From NCBI GenBank assembly GCA_902572735.1, contig CACGGX010000006.1, positions 1 to 64,000 of the forward strand: DNA of 64,000 nt, given 5' to 3'. The notes under the pieces are model-generated. The model had not been told where the DNA came from. It saw only the letters and a program-made list of their open reading frames with translations, and ran no database searches. A program made the translations under genes and the position numbers. How positions within the stretch are numbered: position 1 is the first letter of the stretch; every line of letters starts with the position of its first letter. This stretch comes from an uncultured Alphaproteobacteria bacterium. Its GTDB lineage: Bacteria; Pseudomonadota; Alphaproteobacteria; HIMB59; GCA-002718135. Shown here in pieces: positions 39,730-50,055 of this stretch.

Positions 39730-41379
39730 ATGCTAAGTAAACTAAAATTATTTGATAGTGATTCGTTAAAATTACTTCATAGAAGAGTTTTTTTTTCAAT
39801 TACAATTTTTATCTTTGTCTATTTTATTTCTATTTATAGAATCTCGTCAATTATGCTCTTTCCTGATCTGAATGATGATACCACTAATTATATAAAAAAA
39901 GATATTAGGGGCAGTATTTATGATAGGAATGGAAATATAGTTGCTACTTCAATTGAAAGTATCTCTTTATCAATTAACCCTAATAAGATAAAAAATAAAA
40001 AAGAACTAGCCAATAAATTGGGATTAATTCTTGATTTAGATATAAAAAAAATTGAAAAAAAATTATTATCAACAAGTAAATTTATTTGGATAAAAAGAAA
40101 TATATCTCCAATTGAATATCAAGAAATAATTAATCTTGGTGAAATAAACATCAAAGCTCATAAGGAATTTAAAAGAATTTATCCTTATAAGAATACGTTG
40201 TCACATATTCTTGGATATGTAGATATTGATCAAATTGGTCAAAGTGGAATTGAGAGGTATTTTGAAAATGATCTCGCAAAATCACAAGATATAATTATTA
40301 GTATTGATACTAATTTACAGCAGTTGGTTAGAGAAAATCTCTTAAAAACAATAAATAATTATAAAGCTGAATCCGGTTTAGCTATAGTTATGGATATTAC
40401 TAACGGTCAAATCTTATCGTCAGTAAGTTTACCTGATTATAATCCTGAGGACAAATCCTCATATAATAACAATAATTTAATGAATAGAGTATTTCAGTCT
40501 AATTATGAAATGGGATCAACTTTCAAACCAATAACTGCCACTATTGGATTTGATTTAGATATTATAGATCCTCAAATGACTTTTGATGTTACAAAAAAAT
40601 ATTTAAATATAAGTGATCATGATAAATACAAAGATAATGGTATTTATGATGTTGAAAAAATAATTGTTGAATCATCCAATATTGGTACAGCTCAGATTGC
40701 TACTTTGATTGGAAAAAAAAACCAAATAGAATTTTTTGAAAAAATAGGTTTCAATAAAAAAATAAATATAGAAAATAAAGAAAGCTCAGCTCCTTTAGGA
40801 AATAAATATAATTGGGGTAAACTAGAAACAGCAACGATAGGATTTGGTCACGGATTTGCAATTACACCTCTTCATTTAGTTAAAGCTTATGCTTCATTAG
40901 CGAATAATGGGAATGAGGTTTTTCCTACACTTCAATTAAACAAACAATTTGAACAAAATCAAATTTTTAATAATAAAGAATCATCTAAATTCTTTATCAA
41001 TTTATTAAATTCTGTTGTTCTCAAGACCGAATACACTGGTCCTAGAGTAAAAGTAGATGGTTATTCTGTGGGAGGTAAAACAGGAACATCAGAATTACTA
41101 AATCCAAATGGTGGATATTATAAGGATAGAAACTTAACGTCCTTTATTGGGATATTCCCAACAAATAATCCAAAATATGTAGTTTACACTGCTATTGAGT
41201 ATCCAAAAAAGGAAACAGGCACTAAACAAAGAATGACTGGAGCAAGAGTAAATGCACCCTTGGTAAAAGATATTATTATTAATATTATAAGCCTCTTTAA
41301 TATTTCAAAAGATAAAAATAATGATCTTCTAAAAGTAGACACAAATTTTTTATATAGAAAATTAAATGCTACTGTCTAA
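39730..41379 (+). CDS. ftsI: Septal peptidoglycan transpeptidase FtsI (PBP3)
   Basis: This 549-residue class B penicillin-binding protein cross-links septal peptidoglycan. One membrane anchor (VFFSITIFIFVYFISIYRI) is followed by the dimerisation domain starting at DIRGSIYDRNGNIVATS. The transpeptidase domain has the active-site SxxK in MGSTFKP, the SxN motif in ESSNIGT and KTGTSE near the C-terminus. The length is close to E. coli FtsI. It overlaps murE by 14 bp. Confidence 0.96.
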   Translation: MLSKLKLFDSDSLKLLHRRVFFSITIFIFVYFISIYRISSIMLFPDLNDDTTNYIKKDIRGSIYDRNGNIVATSIESISLSINPNKIKNKKELANKLGLILDLDIKKIEKKLLSTSKFIWIKRNISPIEYQEIINLGEINIKAHKEFKRIYPYKNTLSHILGYVDIDQIGQSGIERYFENDLAKSQDIIISIDTNLQQLVRENLLKTINNYKAESGLAIVMDITNGQILSSVSLPDYNPEDKSSYNNNNLMNRVFQSNYEMGSTFKPITATIGFDLDIIDPQMTFDVTKKYLNISDHDKYKDNGIYDVEKIIVESSNIGTAQIATLIGKKNQIEFFEKIGFNKKINIENKESSAPLGNKYNWGKLETATIGFGHGFAITPLHLVKAYASLANNGNEVFPTLQLNKQFEQNQIFNNKESSKFFINLLNSVVLKTEYTGPRVKVDGYSVGGKTGTSELLNPNGGYYKDRNLTSFIGIFPTNNPKYVVYTAIEYPKKETGTKQRMTGARVNAPLVKDIIINIISLFNISKDKNNDLLKVDTNFLYRKLNATV

Positions 41380-42784
41380 TTTATCAAAAGTTATAAGAGT
41401 AAATAAAACGTACAACTTTAATAAAAATAAATATTTCTCTGCAATTACCTCTAATTCAAAATTTACTAATAACAAAACGTTGTTTGTTTATGACAAAAAT
41501 ACAAAGGTAAAAAAGATTTATTTAGATGAAGTACTTAAGAATAAAACTCCTGCTATAATTTCAAATAAATATATTAAAAACTTAAAAATTCCTCAATTTG
41601 TTGTATCTAATATTAATTTTGAGATACATTATTTATTAAATAAGCTTTATACCAATGTTCCCTTTAAAACACTAGCAGTTACAGGTACCAATGGAAAGAC
41701 ATCAGTTGTTTGGTATATTTCAAAAATTCTTAATTCACTAAAATATAATAATACAATGGTTGGTACTTTAGGACATTTTGTAAACGGAAAAAAAATAAAT
41801 GATATAAATTTAACAACACCTGCCTATGAAGAATTATTTAGATATGGATCTTCGAATAAAAAAGAAAAAAATATTTTCATTTTTGAAGCTTCAAGTCACG
41901 CTCTAGAACAAAACAGGTTAAGAAATTATCCAATAAATATTGCAGCTATTACAAACATTTCAAAAGATCATCTTGATTACCATAAAACATTCTCAAATTA
42001 TAAAAAATCTAAAATTAAACTTTTCTCTAATCATTTAGTAAATTCTGGATTTGCTATAATTAATTCAAGATTAAACATCTTATCTGAATTAAAAAAAACA
42101 TTGGTAAAAAAAAACGTAAAAATTAAATACTTCGGAAATAAAAATATAAAATTAATAAAAATCAATGATTTTGTATATTTGAATATTAACAATACAAAAT
42201 ATAAACTAGAAAATCTAAAACTTAAAACAAATATAGAATTAGAAAATTTAGAATGCGCAATTACTTGTTGCTTAGCACTTAATATTAGTCAAAGTAAAAT
42301 TATAAGAGTATTATCAAAAGTTACAAATCCATCAGGTCGTTTGCAAACAATTGAGTATAAGAAAAAAAAAGCAAAAATTATTATTGATTATGCACATACA
42401 CCAGATGCTTTGAAAAAAATTCTACTTGCTTATAAAATCAAAAAAATGAAACCATCAATTTTATTTGGGTGTGGTGGTGATAGAGATAAAAGTAAGAGAA
42501 AATCTATGGCATTAATTGCAAATAAATATGCTGATAAAATTTATATAACGGATGACAATCCTAGAAACGAAAATGCATCTAAAATAAGGAAAAATATTCT
42601 AAAGTATTGTTCTAGAGCTATGGAAGTATCTGATAGAAGAAAAGCAATTAAATTAGCTATTAAAGAATTAAAAATGAATGAAATTTTAATAGTAGCAGGT
42701 AAAGGGCACGAAAAATTTCAAGTTTTAAAAAATAAAACAATAAAGTTTGATGATTTTACAGTTGTTAAACAATTATTAAATTAA
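41366..42784 (+). CDS. murE: UDP-MurNAc-tripeptide ligase MurE (meso-DAP type)
   Basis: This 472-residue Mur ligase adds the third residue of the peptidoglycan stem peptide. The ATP-binding loop GTNGKTSVVWY, the LTTPAYEELF substrate loop, SSHALEQNRL and ISKDHLDYHKTFSNY are diagnostic. The DNPR motif (ITDDNPRNE) marks enzymes that use meso-diaminopimelate. The start overlaps ftsI by 14 bp and the stop overlaps the murF start (TAATG). Lysine content is high, as in other genes of this AT-rich cluster. Confidence 0.96.
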   Translation: MLLSNLSKVIRVNKTYNFNKNKYFSAITSNSKFTNNKTLFVYDKNTKVKKIYLDEVLKNKTPAIISNKYIKNLKIPQFVVSNINFEIHYLLNKLYTNVPFKTLAVTGTNGKTSVVWYISKILNSLKYNNTMVGTLGHFVNGKKINDINLTTPAYEELFRYGSSNKKEKNIFIFEASSHALEQNRLRNYPINIAAITNISKDHLDYHKTFSNYKKSKIKLFSNHLVNSGFAIINSRLNILSELKKTLVKKNVKIKYFGNKNIKLIKINDFVYLNINNTKYKLENLKLKTNIELENLECAITCCLALNISQSKIIRVLSKVTNPSGRLQTIEYKKKKAKIIIDYAHTPDALKKILLAYKIKKMKPSILFGCGGDRDKSKRKSMALIANKYADKIYITDDNPRNENASKIRKNILKYCSRAMEVSDRRKAIKLAIKELKMNEILIVAGKGHEKFQVLKNKTIKFDDFTVVKQLLN

Positions 42785-44148
42785 TGATCGAATTAAATCA
42801 ATTAGAGAAATATATAATATCTAAAAAAGATAAAATTCAAATATCAAGTAAAGATATTAAAAGTGGCGATATATTTATTGCTTTAAAAGGTAAAAGATTT
42901 CATGGAAACAAGTTTTTAAATGAAGCAATAGATAAAGGTGCAAAATTTTGTGTAACTGATAACAAAAATTTTAAAAAAAATAAAAAAATTTTATATGTAA
43001 ATAATATTTATAAGTACCTTTCAAAAATAGCAAAAAAGAAACGAGATTTATACAAAGGTAAAGTAATAGGCATTACTGGCAGTGCTGGTAAAACTACTTT
43101 AAAAGAAACTTTAGCATTTTTCTTAAAAAAAGATCATACCATTTCTTACTCAAAGAAAAGTTATAATAATCAGTTAGGTGTATTAATTTCTTTACTAAAT
43201 TTAAATTTAAAATCAAATTATGCAATTTTTGAAATTGGAACAAATAATTTTGGTGAGATAAAATTTCTTAGTAATTTAGTCAAACCATCAGAGGTATTTA
43301 TTACAAATATACAATCTACTCACCTTGAAAATTTCCAAACAAAAAATAATATTGCCAGAGAAAAAGCTGATATATTTATTTCTAAATATAATAATAATAG
43401 GAAAAAGCTATATCTCAATGTTTCTTCTAAATCTGAAAATATTTTAATCACAAAAGCAAAAAAAGAAAAAAATCTTAAAATAATTCGTATTGATAATTCT
43501 TCAAAAAAATATTTTATTAAAAAAATATCTCCCTATAAAAAATTGCATAAAGTAACTTTATCAATTAATAAAAAAAAGGTTATCATTGTTACTGATGCAA
43601 TAGTAATGCATAGATTAAATAACTTATTATTTTGTCTTGCATTTTATAATGAAAATTCTCTGAACATTAAATCAGTTCTAAATCGTTTCAAGTTTTTAAA
43701 ACCAGTGGAAGGTAGGGGATTAGTTCATAAAATTTCTTTAAATAAAAAAAAAATAAATATTATTGATGAATCTTATAATGCTAATCCTGATACAATGTTG
43801 CAAAGCATAAAAAACTTAGAAAATATCAAAGTAAAAAATAATAAAAAAATAATAATTCTAGGAACAATGAATGAATTAGGAAATAATTCTTATAAAATTC
43901 ATTATAAATTACTACAACAATTAGATGCCACTATTTTTAAATTTGTAATTTTATGTGGCGAATTCTTTGAATTATCTGTAAAAAATTTAAATCCAAATAA
44001 TGAATTTATCCATTTTAAAAATACAAATAAAATTATGCAATTTTTAAAAGAGAAAGTGCATAATAATGACATTATTTTAATTAAGTGTTCTAATTCGACA
44101 AAAATAAATAAGTTTGCAAAAATATTATTAAAACAGGTATCGATTTGA
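42784..44148 (+). CDS. murF: UDP-MurNAc-tripeptide-D-Ala-D-Ala ligase MurF
   Basis: This 454-residue enzyme adds the D-Ala-D-Ala dipeptide to UDP-MurNAc-tripeptide. It shows SKDIKSGDIFIALKGKRFHG at the N-terminal uridine-binding domain, the ATP loop ITGSAGKTTLKE, YNNQLGVLISLL, FEIGTNNFGEI and DESYNANPDTMLQSI, all MurF-type. It is coupled to murE by a one-base overlap. Its TGA stop overlaps the TTG start of mraY. Confidence 0.95.
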   Translation: MIELNQLEKYIISKKDKIQISSKDIKSGDIFIALKGKRFHGNKFLNEAIDKGAKFCVTDNKNFKKNKKILYVNNIYKYLSKIAKKKRDLYKGKVIGITGSAGKTTLKETLAFFLKKDHTISYSKKSYNNQLGVLISLLNLNLKSNYAIFEIGTNNFGEIKFLSNLVKPSEVFITNIQSTHLENFQTKNNIAREKADIFISKYNNNRKKLYLNVSSKSENILITKAKKEKNLKIIRIDNSSKKYFIKKISPYKKLHKVTLSINKKKVIIVTDAIVMHRLNNLLFCLAFYNENSLNIKSVLNRFKFLKPVEGRGLVHKISLNKKKINIIDESYNANPDTMLQSIKNLENIKVKNNKKIIILGTMNELGNNSYKIHYKLLQQLDATIFKFVILCGEFFELSVKNLNPNNEFIHFKNTNKIMQFLKEKVHNNDIILIKCSNSTKINKFAKILLKQVSI

Positions 44149-45233
44149 TTAAATATTTGGCCTTTGAATACCAATCTTTATTTAGTTTTCTAAATATATT
44201 CAGTTATATAACATTTAGGGCTGGCGCCTCTATTCTTACTGGATTATTTTTTTCTCTCATATTTGGAAATTATATTATTAACAAATTATCAAATGTTCAG
44301 CCAACTGGCCAGCCAATAAGAGATGATGGTCCAGAGTCACATATAATTGCAAAAAAAGGTACTCCTACAATGGGTGGCCTGTTGATTATTTTAAGTGTTT
44401 TTGTTTCAACAATTATCTGGGCTGATTTACAAAATATTTTTATATGGATTTTACTTTCAACTATTTTAATTTTCGGATCTATTGGTTTTGTAGATGACTA
44501 CAGTAAAATCAAATCAAATACCAGTAAGGGTATTTCATCAAAAATAAGAATTATATTTCAAATCATTTTTTCTTTTTTCATTACATATTTAATTCTTATC
44601 AATTTAGATCCAAGTATAAGCAAATCTATGACATTTCCTTTCTTTAAAAATTTAATTATAGATTTTGGAATATTTTATTTTCTAATTTCCATATTTATAA
44701 TTATTGGATCGGCTAATGCAGTAAACCTAACTGATGGACTTGATGGTTTAGCAATTGTCCCTGTAATGATAGTTGCTATGTCTTTTGCTTTCATAGCTTA
44801 TGTTTCAGGTAATATAGTTTTTTCTAATTATTTACTTATCCAATATATTCCTGGAACCGGTGAATTAGCAGTTTTTTGTGGTTCTTTAATTGGAGCCGCT
44901 TTAGGTTTTCTTTGGTTTAACGCACCACCTGCTAAAGTTTTTATGGGTGATACAGGATCTTTAGCATTAGGCGGCTCTTTAGGATCAGTAGCAATAATAT
45001 GCAAACATGAAATTCTTCTTGCAATAATAGGAGGTTTATTTGTTCTAGAAACCTTGTCTGTAGTAATCCAAGTATTCATTTTTAAAATGACAGGAAAAAG
45101 GGTTTTTTTAATGGCTCCACTACATCATCATTTTGAAAAAAAGGGATGGCCTGAGTCAACAATAGTTATTCGTTTTTGGATAATTACTATTGTATTAGCT
45201 TTGATAGGTCTTGCAACTTTAAGAATAAGATAA
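44145..45233 (+). CDS. mraY: Phospho-MurNAc-pentapeptide transferase MraY (TTG start)
   Basis: This 362-residue integral membrane enzyme makes lipid I from UDP-MurNAc-pentapeptide and undecaprenyl phosphate. The TTG at 44145 is the likely start. It overlaps the murF stop (TTGA), and no ATG or GTG is available before the conserved first-helix region ITFRAGASILTGLFFSL, so a later start would remove it. DDGPESHIIAKKGTPTMGG, GFVDDYSKIKSNTSKG, NAVNLTDGLDGLAI and MAPLHHHFEKKGWPE are the expected catalytic and binding motifs. About ten membrane helices are present. Confidence 0.96.
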   Translation: MIKYLAFEYQSLFSFLNIFSYITFRAGASILTGLFFSLIFGNYIINKLSNVQPTGQPIRDDGPESHIIAKKGTPTMGGLLIILSVFVSTIIWADLQNIFIWILLSTILIFGSIGFVDDYSKIKSNTSKGISSKIRIIFQIIFSFFITYLILINLDPSISKSMTFPFFKNLIIDFGIFYFLISIFIIIGSANAVNLTDGLDGLAIVPVMIVAMSFAFIAYVSGNIVFSNYLLIQYIPGTGELAVFCGSLIGAALGFLWFNAPPAKVFMGDTGSLALGGSLGSVAIICKHEILLAIIGGLFVLETLSVVIQVFIFKMTGKRVFLMAPLHHHFEKKGWPESTIVIRFWIITIVLALIGLATLRIR

Positions 45234-46549
45234 TGTATTTAATTTATGGAATTCAAAAATCAGGACTTTCTATAGTAAATTATTTTGAAAATAAAAAAAT
45301 AAAATTTAAGATGTGGGATGATAATCCAATAGTAAGAAAGGCTATAAAAAAAAATTACAATAAAGATTATTTTTTCAATATAAAAAAAGATAATTTGAAT
45401 GATTTTAAAAAAATTTTTGTTAGCCCAGGAATATCTTTAAGACAAAAAAAATTTAAAAGAAAAAATATATCTAAAAAAGTAAATAGAGATTTAAATTTAT
45501 ATATTTCGAATTTAACAAATCAAAAGATTGTAGCTATTACTGGTACAAATGGGAAATCAACAACAACCAAATTAATAGGAGACATTTTAAAAAAAAATAA
45601 TATTAAAACATTTGTTGGGGGCAATATTGGAGAATCATTATGCAATGCTTTTCTTCTTAAAAAAAAATATAAAGTTCATGTTATCGAATTAAGTTCTTTT
45701 CAATTAGAAACAGTTAAGTCTCTTGATAGTAGAATATCAGTAATAACAAATTTATCTGGTGATCATTTAGATAGGTACAAAGGTATTAGTGATTATGTTA
45801 GTCAGAAGAAAAATATTATTACTAAAAATGGAATTAATTTGTTATCAATTGATGATATTTATTCAAGAAAGATATTTAATCAAAAAAAAATTAAAAATAA
45901 AATTAGTTTTTCTTTAGTCGATAAATCAGCTGATTGTTTCGCTAACAATGATTATATTCTAGATAATTACTTCAAAAAAAACAAAAAATTATTTATAAAA
46001 AAAATCTCAAAAGATTTAGAAGGTAATTTTAATATTCAAAATATTTTAATAGCATACATATGTAGCAAAATATTAAAAATTCCAGAATCTAATTTTCTTA
46101 AGGTTATTAAGACATTTAAGGGTCTGCCATTTAGATCATCTACAATTTTTACAAATAATAAATTAAAAATAGTAAATAATAGTAAATCTACCAATTTAAA
46201 TTCAACAATAAATTCAGTTGTAAATTATAATAATATTTACCTAATCTTAGGAGGCATAGCTAAAGAAAAAAATTTTGAAATTCTTCTAAAATATAAAAAT
46301 AAAATTAGCTGTGTATATACTTACGGAAAATCAGGAAATTTCATTGAAAAAAAATTAAAAAAAGAATTGGTTGTAAAAAAATTGGCAAATTTAAAATCAG
46401 TTATCAAAGAAACATTCAAGGATATTAAAAAAAATTCAAATCAATCAACTATACTATTCGCTCCTGCATGTGCCTCTTATGATCAATACAAAAATTTTGA
46501 AGAAAGAGGCATACATTTTAATAAATTAATTAAAAATTATATAAATTAA
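45233..46549 (+). CDS. murD: UDP-MurNAc-L-alanine-D-glutamate ligase MurD
   Basis: This 438-residue ligase adds D-glutamate to UDP-MurNAc-L-alanine. The ATG at 45233 overlaps the mraY TAA and directly precedes YLIYGIQKSGLSIVNYF, the uridine-binding start. An earlier in-frame ATG at 45176 lies inside mraY and would add 19 residues unlike the family. The ATP loop is ITGTNGKSTTTKLIGD; VIELSSFQLE and ITNLSGDHLDRYKG follow. FAPACASYDQYKNFEERG is the C-terminal signature. Confidence 0.95.
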   Translation: MYLIYGIQKSGLSIVNYFENKKIKFKMWDDNPIVRKAIKKNYNKDYFFNIKKDNLNDFKKIFVSPGISLRQKKFKRKNISKKVNRDLNLYISNLTNQKIVAITGTNGKSTTTKLIGDILKKNNIKTFVGGNIGESLCNAFLLKKKYKVHVIELSSFQLETVKSLDSRISVITNLSGDHLDRYKGISDYVSQKKNIITKNGINLLSIDDIYSRKIFNQKKIKNKISFSLVDKSADCFANNDYILDNYFKKNKKLFIKKISKDLEGNFNIQNILIAYICSKILKIPESNFLKVIKTFKGLPFRSSTIFTNNKLKIVNNSKSTNLNSTINSVVNYNNIYLILGGIAKEKNFEILLKYKNKISCVYTYGKSGNFIEKKLKKELVVKKLANLKSVIKETFKDIKKNSNQSTILFAPACASYDQYKNFEERGIHFNKLIKNYIN

Positions 46550-46551
46550 CC

Positions 46552-47613
46552 ATGGAATATTTAAAGAATTGGTGGAGTGCAATTGATAGAATTAATATTA
46601 TATTAATATTATCATTGGGTTTTACGGGATTAATACTTTCATTTTCCATAGATGAAAATTTATCCATAAATAGACACTCTATTTTTTTTCTTTTTTCAGT
46701 TTTTTTACTTGTTGCGTTATCAGATTTAGATAGTAAAAATATAAGAAGAATTTCACTATTTTTATTTATTATTTTATTAATAATAATACTGCTAATACTT
46801 TTTTTAGATTACGAAGTTAAAGGCGCTAAGAGATGGTTTCAAATATTTAACTTTACACTTCAACCTTCAGAGATAATTAAGCCTATTTTTGTTATATTGA
46901 CTGCATGGTGTATAAGTAAATCTATTGAAGATAAAAAATTTTATTTACCTTTACTGTTTGTTTTTTTCTTCTTGCTTTTATCTTTAATACTTATGCAGCC
47001 TGATTTGGGAATGACAGTTTTACTGTCAGCAACTTTTTTTTGCCAGTTATTCGTTGCTGGTTTATCAATTTTTTTAGTTATAGTTGCATTTTTATTTATA
47101 TTAGGAATTTCAATTTTTTCTTATTTTATTTTTGATCATGTTCAATCAAGAATTAATTCATTTCTTGGCGGATTAGGTGGGACTGATACATATCAAATAG
47201 ATTTAAGTATTCAAGCTTTCAAAAATGGCGGGCTACTTGGAAAGGGTCCAGGGCAAGGTATTTTAAAAGAAAAAATTCCTGATGCTAACACTGATTTTAT
47301 TTTTGCTGTTGCTGGAGAAGAATTAGGATTTATTTTTTGTTTAATAATTATTTTTATAATTCTATCTATTATAATAAGAAGCTTATTAAAAGTTCTACAA
47401 CTTGAAGATCCATATAAAATTATTGCAATTAGTGGTTTAATTTGCTCATTTGGATTACAATGCTTAATTAATATCTTTAGCTCGCTGGGCCTTATACCAA
47501 CAAAGGGTATGACACTGCCATTTGTAAGTTATGGAGGTTCTTCCATGATATCCATAGCAATTTTATTTGGTTTTTTATTATCTCTTACAAACAAAAAAAA
47601 TGAAGAATTATGA
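46552..47613 (+). CDS. ftsW: Septal peptidoglycan glycosyltransferase FtsW
   Basis: This 353-residue SEDS-family membrane protein polymerises septal glycan strands together with FtsI. About ten membrane helices are visible. Conserved SEDS features include GAKRWFQIFNFTLQPSEIIKP, LMQPDLGMTVLL, GGLLGKGPGQG, IPDANTDFIFAVAGEELGF and LPFVSYGGSSM. The position between murD and murG is the classical one. It overlaps murG by 4 bp. Confidence 0.96.
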   Translation: MEYLKNWWSAIDRINIILILSLGFTGLILSFSIDENLSINRHSIFFLFSVFLLVALSDLDSKNIRRISLFLFIILLIIILLILFLDYEVKGAKRWFQIFNFTLQPSEIIKPIFVILTAWCISKSIEDKKFYLPLLFVFFFLLLSLILMQPDLGMTVLLSATFFCQLFVAGLSIFLVIVAFLFILGISIFSYFIFDHVQSRINSFLGGLGGTDTYQIDLSIQAFKNGGLLGKGPGQGILKEKIPDANTDFIFAVAGEELGFIFCLIIIFIILSIIIRSLLKVLQLEDPYKIIAISGLICSFGLQCLINIFSSLGLIPTKGMTLPFVSYGGSSMISIAILFGFLLSLTNKKNEEL

Positions 47614-48695
47614 AAGAAAATTTTTTACTAATTACAGGAGGAACAGGCGGACATGTTATACCAGCAAAAAATTTTGCAAATTATTTATCTAATAAAAATA
47701 TAAATTGCACAATTATAACTGACAAAAGAGGTTATAAATACTGTGATAATTATAATGGAAAAATTTATATAATTAGCTCGTCAAATTTGAATGGAAACCT
47801 AATATTTAAAATCTTTGGCATATTTCAAATTTTATTAGGATTAATTCAATCATTCATTATTATATTTTTATTAAAACCATCCCATTCAATTTCTTTTGGA
47901 AGTTATGCTTCGTTTTCTCCAATGTTAACATGTATGTTATTTAAACCAATTTATAAAGTTAAACTTTATATACATGAACAAAATTCAATAATGGGAAGAA
48001 CGAATAAATTTTTTTTGAATTTTTCAAATAAATTATTTTTAAATTTTGATATTAAATCTAAAATCAATCCAAATTTTAAAGATAAAATATTTGTAGTTGG
48101 TTCTCCAGAAAATAATTTTCAAAAAAATAATAACATAAGCAATAAAAATTCTAAGAGTAACTTTACAATTTTTATTTCTGGTGGCAGTCAAGGATCAGAA
48201 TTTGTATCAAATTTTGCAACAAATCTAATTAAAATTATAGATGACGAAAAAATTATAAAAGCTAAATTTATATTTCAGTGTTCTAAACATTTGATAAAAA
48301 AATATGAAGCAGAATTACAAAATATTAAATCGCCAATAATTTTGAAAGATTTTTTTATAAATGTAGATGAAATACTAGCTAATTCTAATTTAGCAATATG
48401 CAGAGCTGGAGCAGGAACAATTGTTGATTTAATTAACTTTAAACTTCCCTCGATATTAATTCCTTTACCTTCTTCAAAAGATAATCATCAATTTTTTAAT
48501 GCTGAAATATTAGCTAAACATGACTTAGCCATAATTTTTGATCAAAATAATGATGAGATAGACAAAGCAAAAAGACATATTTATGAAACATATAGTAATG
48601 AAAGTAAATTAGAATCAATGAATAAAAAATTTGATATGATTAAAGTTAAAAACTCTAATACTTTAATTTATAAGTTAATACTAAATGAAAATTAA
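47610..48695 (+). CDS. murG: UDP-GlcNAc transferase MurG
   Basis: This 361-residue membrane-associated glycosyltransferase converts lipid I to lipid II. The G loop ITGGTGGHVIPA, SFGSYASFSPML, YIHEQNSIMGRTN, ISGGSQGSEF and the donor-binding CRAGAGTIVDLINFKLPSILIPLP are all present. It overlaps ftsW by 4 bp and murC by 11 bp, which implies tight translational coupling. Confidence 0.95.
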   Translation: MKENFLLITGGTGGHVIPAKNFANYLSNKNINCTIITDKRGYKYCDNYNGKIYIISSSNLNGNLIFKIFGIFQILLGLIQSFIIIFLLKPSHSISFGSYASFSPMLTCMLFKPIYKVKLYIHEQNSIMGRTNKFFLNFSNKLFLNFDIKSKINPNFKDKIFVVGSPENNFQKNNNISNKNSKSNFTIFISGGSQGSEFVSNFATNLIKIIDDEKIIKAKFIFQCSKHLIKKYEAELQNIKSPIILKDFFINVDEILANSNLAICRAGAGTIVDLINFKLPSILIPLPSSKDNHQFFNAEILAKHDLAIIFDQNNDEIDKAKRHIYETYSNESKLESMNKKFDMIKVKNSNTLIYKLILNEN

Positions 48696-50055
48696 CAGTA
48701 AAATTCATTTTATAGGTATTTCAGGAATAGGAATGTCTGGTATTGCAGAATTGATGCTAGATAAAGGATATTCGATCCAGGGTAGTGATATATCAGTAAA
48801 TGACAATACCAAAAGATTAAAGAAAAAAGGTATAAAATTTTTTTTAGGACATAATAAAAAAAATATTAAAAATGCTCATGCTATTGTTTATTCATCAGCT
48901 ATTAAAAAAAATAATCCTGAAATAAAAGAGGCATATATTAAAAAAATACCAGTCCTTTCTCGAGCTGATATGCTTTCTGAATTAATGAAAAATAAAAAAT
49001 CTATTGCCATAGCTGGATCTCACGGAAAAACTACTACTACTAGTTTGGTAGGAAATATTTTTAATGAAGCAGGGTTAGATCCTACTATTGTAAATGGCGG
49101 TATTATAAATTCTTTTTCTAATAATAATCGTTATGGAAAAGGTGAATGGATGATTGTTGAAGCAGACGAGAGTGATGGTACCTTTTTAAAGCTTCCACAT
49201 CAAATATCAATTATTACTAATTTAGATATTGAACACATGGATTTTTATAAATCAAAAAAAAATTTAATTAATGCATTTGAAAAATTTATAAATCTGCTTC
49301 CATTTTATGGAACCACAATAATGTGTTATGATGATAAGAATCTTAAATTACTAATTAACAAAATAAAAACTAGAAATATTTTAACTTATTCAATAAAAAA
49401 TAAAAAAGCAGATGTATTAATCTTTGATATTATACAAAACAAACTAAAAACTTCTTTTAAATTAAAAATTAACAATAAAATTATTCATTCTTCTAATTAT
49501 AAATTTACTCTCAATGCAATTGGCAATCATAATATTTTAAATGCAACTGCAAGTATTATTGCAGCCAAACTAAATGGAATTAAAAATAAAGATATTAATA
49601 ATGCTTTGATTAATTATGTAGGTGTAAAAAGAAGGTTCTCATTTATTGGAAAAAAAAATAAGTCCTTTGTGTATGATGATTATGCACATCATCCAACAGA
49701 AATTGCAGCTACATTAAGTGCAGCTAAAAGTCTAAAAAATAAAGTAATAGTTGTTTTTCAACCACACAGATACACTAGAACTAAAATACTAATTAGAGAA
49801 TTTATAAAAGTTTTATCTAAAGTTGATTATTTATTTTTATTAGAAACTTATTCAGCTGGAGAAAAGATTATCAAGGGCGCAACTTCAAAAGACATATATT
49901 CTAAAATATTAAAAAAAAATAAAAATGCTATATATTTAAAAAATATAGGTGATTTAAATAAATTAATGAAACCTTATACATTGCATCAAAATACAATTGT
50001 TTTTATGGGCGCGGGTTCAATATCAAGTATTGCAAAAAAATATTTGAATAACTAA
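48685..50055 (+). CDS. murC: UDP-MurNAc-L-alanine ligase MurC
   Basis: This 456-residue ligase adds L-alanine to UDP-MurNAc, the first stem-peptide step. HFIGISGIGMSGIAELM, the ATP loop AGSHGKTTTTSLVG, VEADESDGTFLKL, ITNLDIEHMDFY, VYDDYAHHPTEI and FQPHRYTRT are diagnostic. It starts within the last 11 bp of murG, and its stop overlaps the murB start (TAATG). Confidence 0.96.
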   Translation: MKINSKIHFIGISGIGMSGIAELMLDKGYSIQGSDISVNDNTKRLKKKGIKFFLGHNKKNIKNAHAIVYSSAIKKNNPEIKEAYIKKIPVLSRADMLSELMKNKKSIAIAGSHGKTTTTSLVGNIFNEAGLDPTIVNGGIINSFSNNNRYGKGEWMIVEADESDGTFLKLPHQISIITNLDIEHMDFYKSKKNLINAFEKFINLLPFYGTTIMCYDDKNLKLLINKIKTRNILTYSIKNKKADVLIFDIIQNKLKTSFKLKINNKIIHSSNYKFTLNAIGNHNILNATASIIAAKLNGIKNKDINNALINYVGVKRRFSFIGKKNKSFVYDDYAHHPTEIAATLSAAKSLKNKVIVVFQPHRYTRTKILIREFIKVLSKVDYLFLLETYSAGEKIIKGATSKDIYSKILKKNKNAIYLKNIGDLNKLMKPYTLHQNTIVFMGAGSISSIAKKYLNN

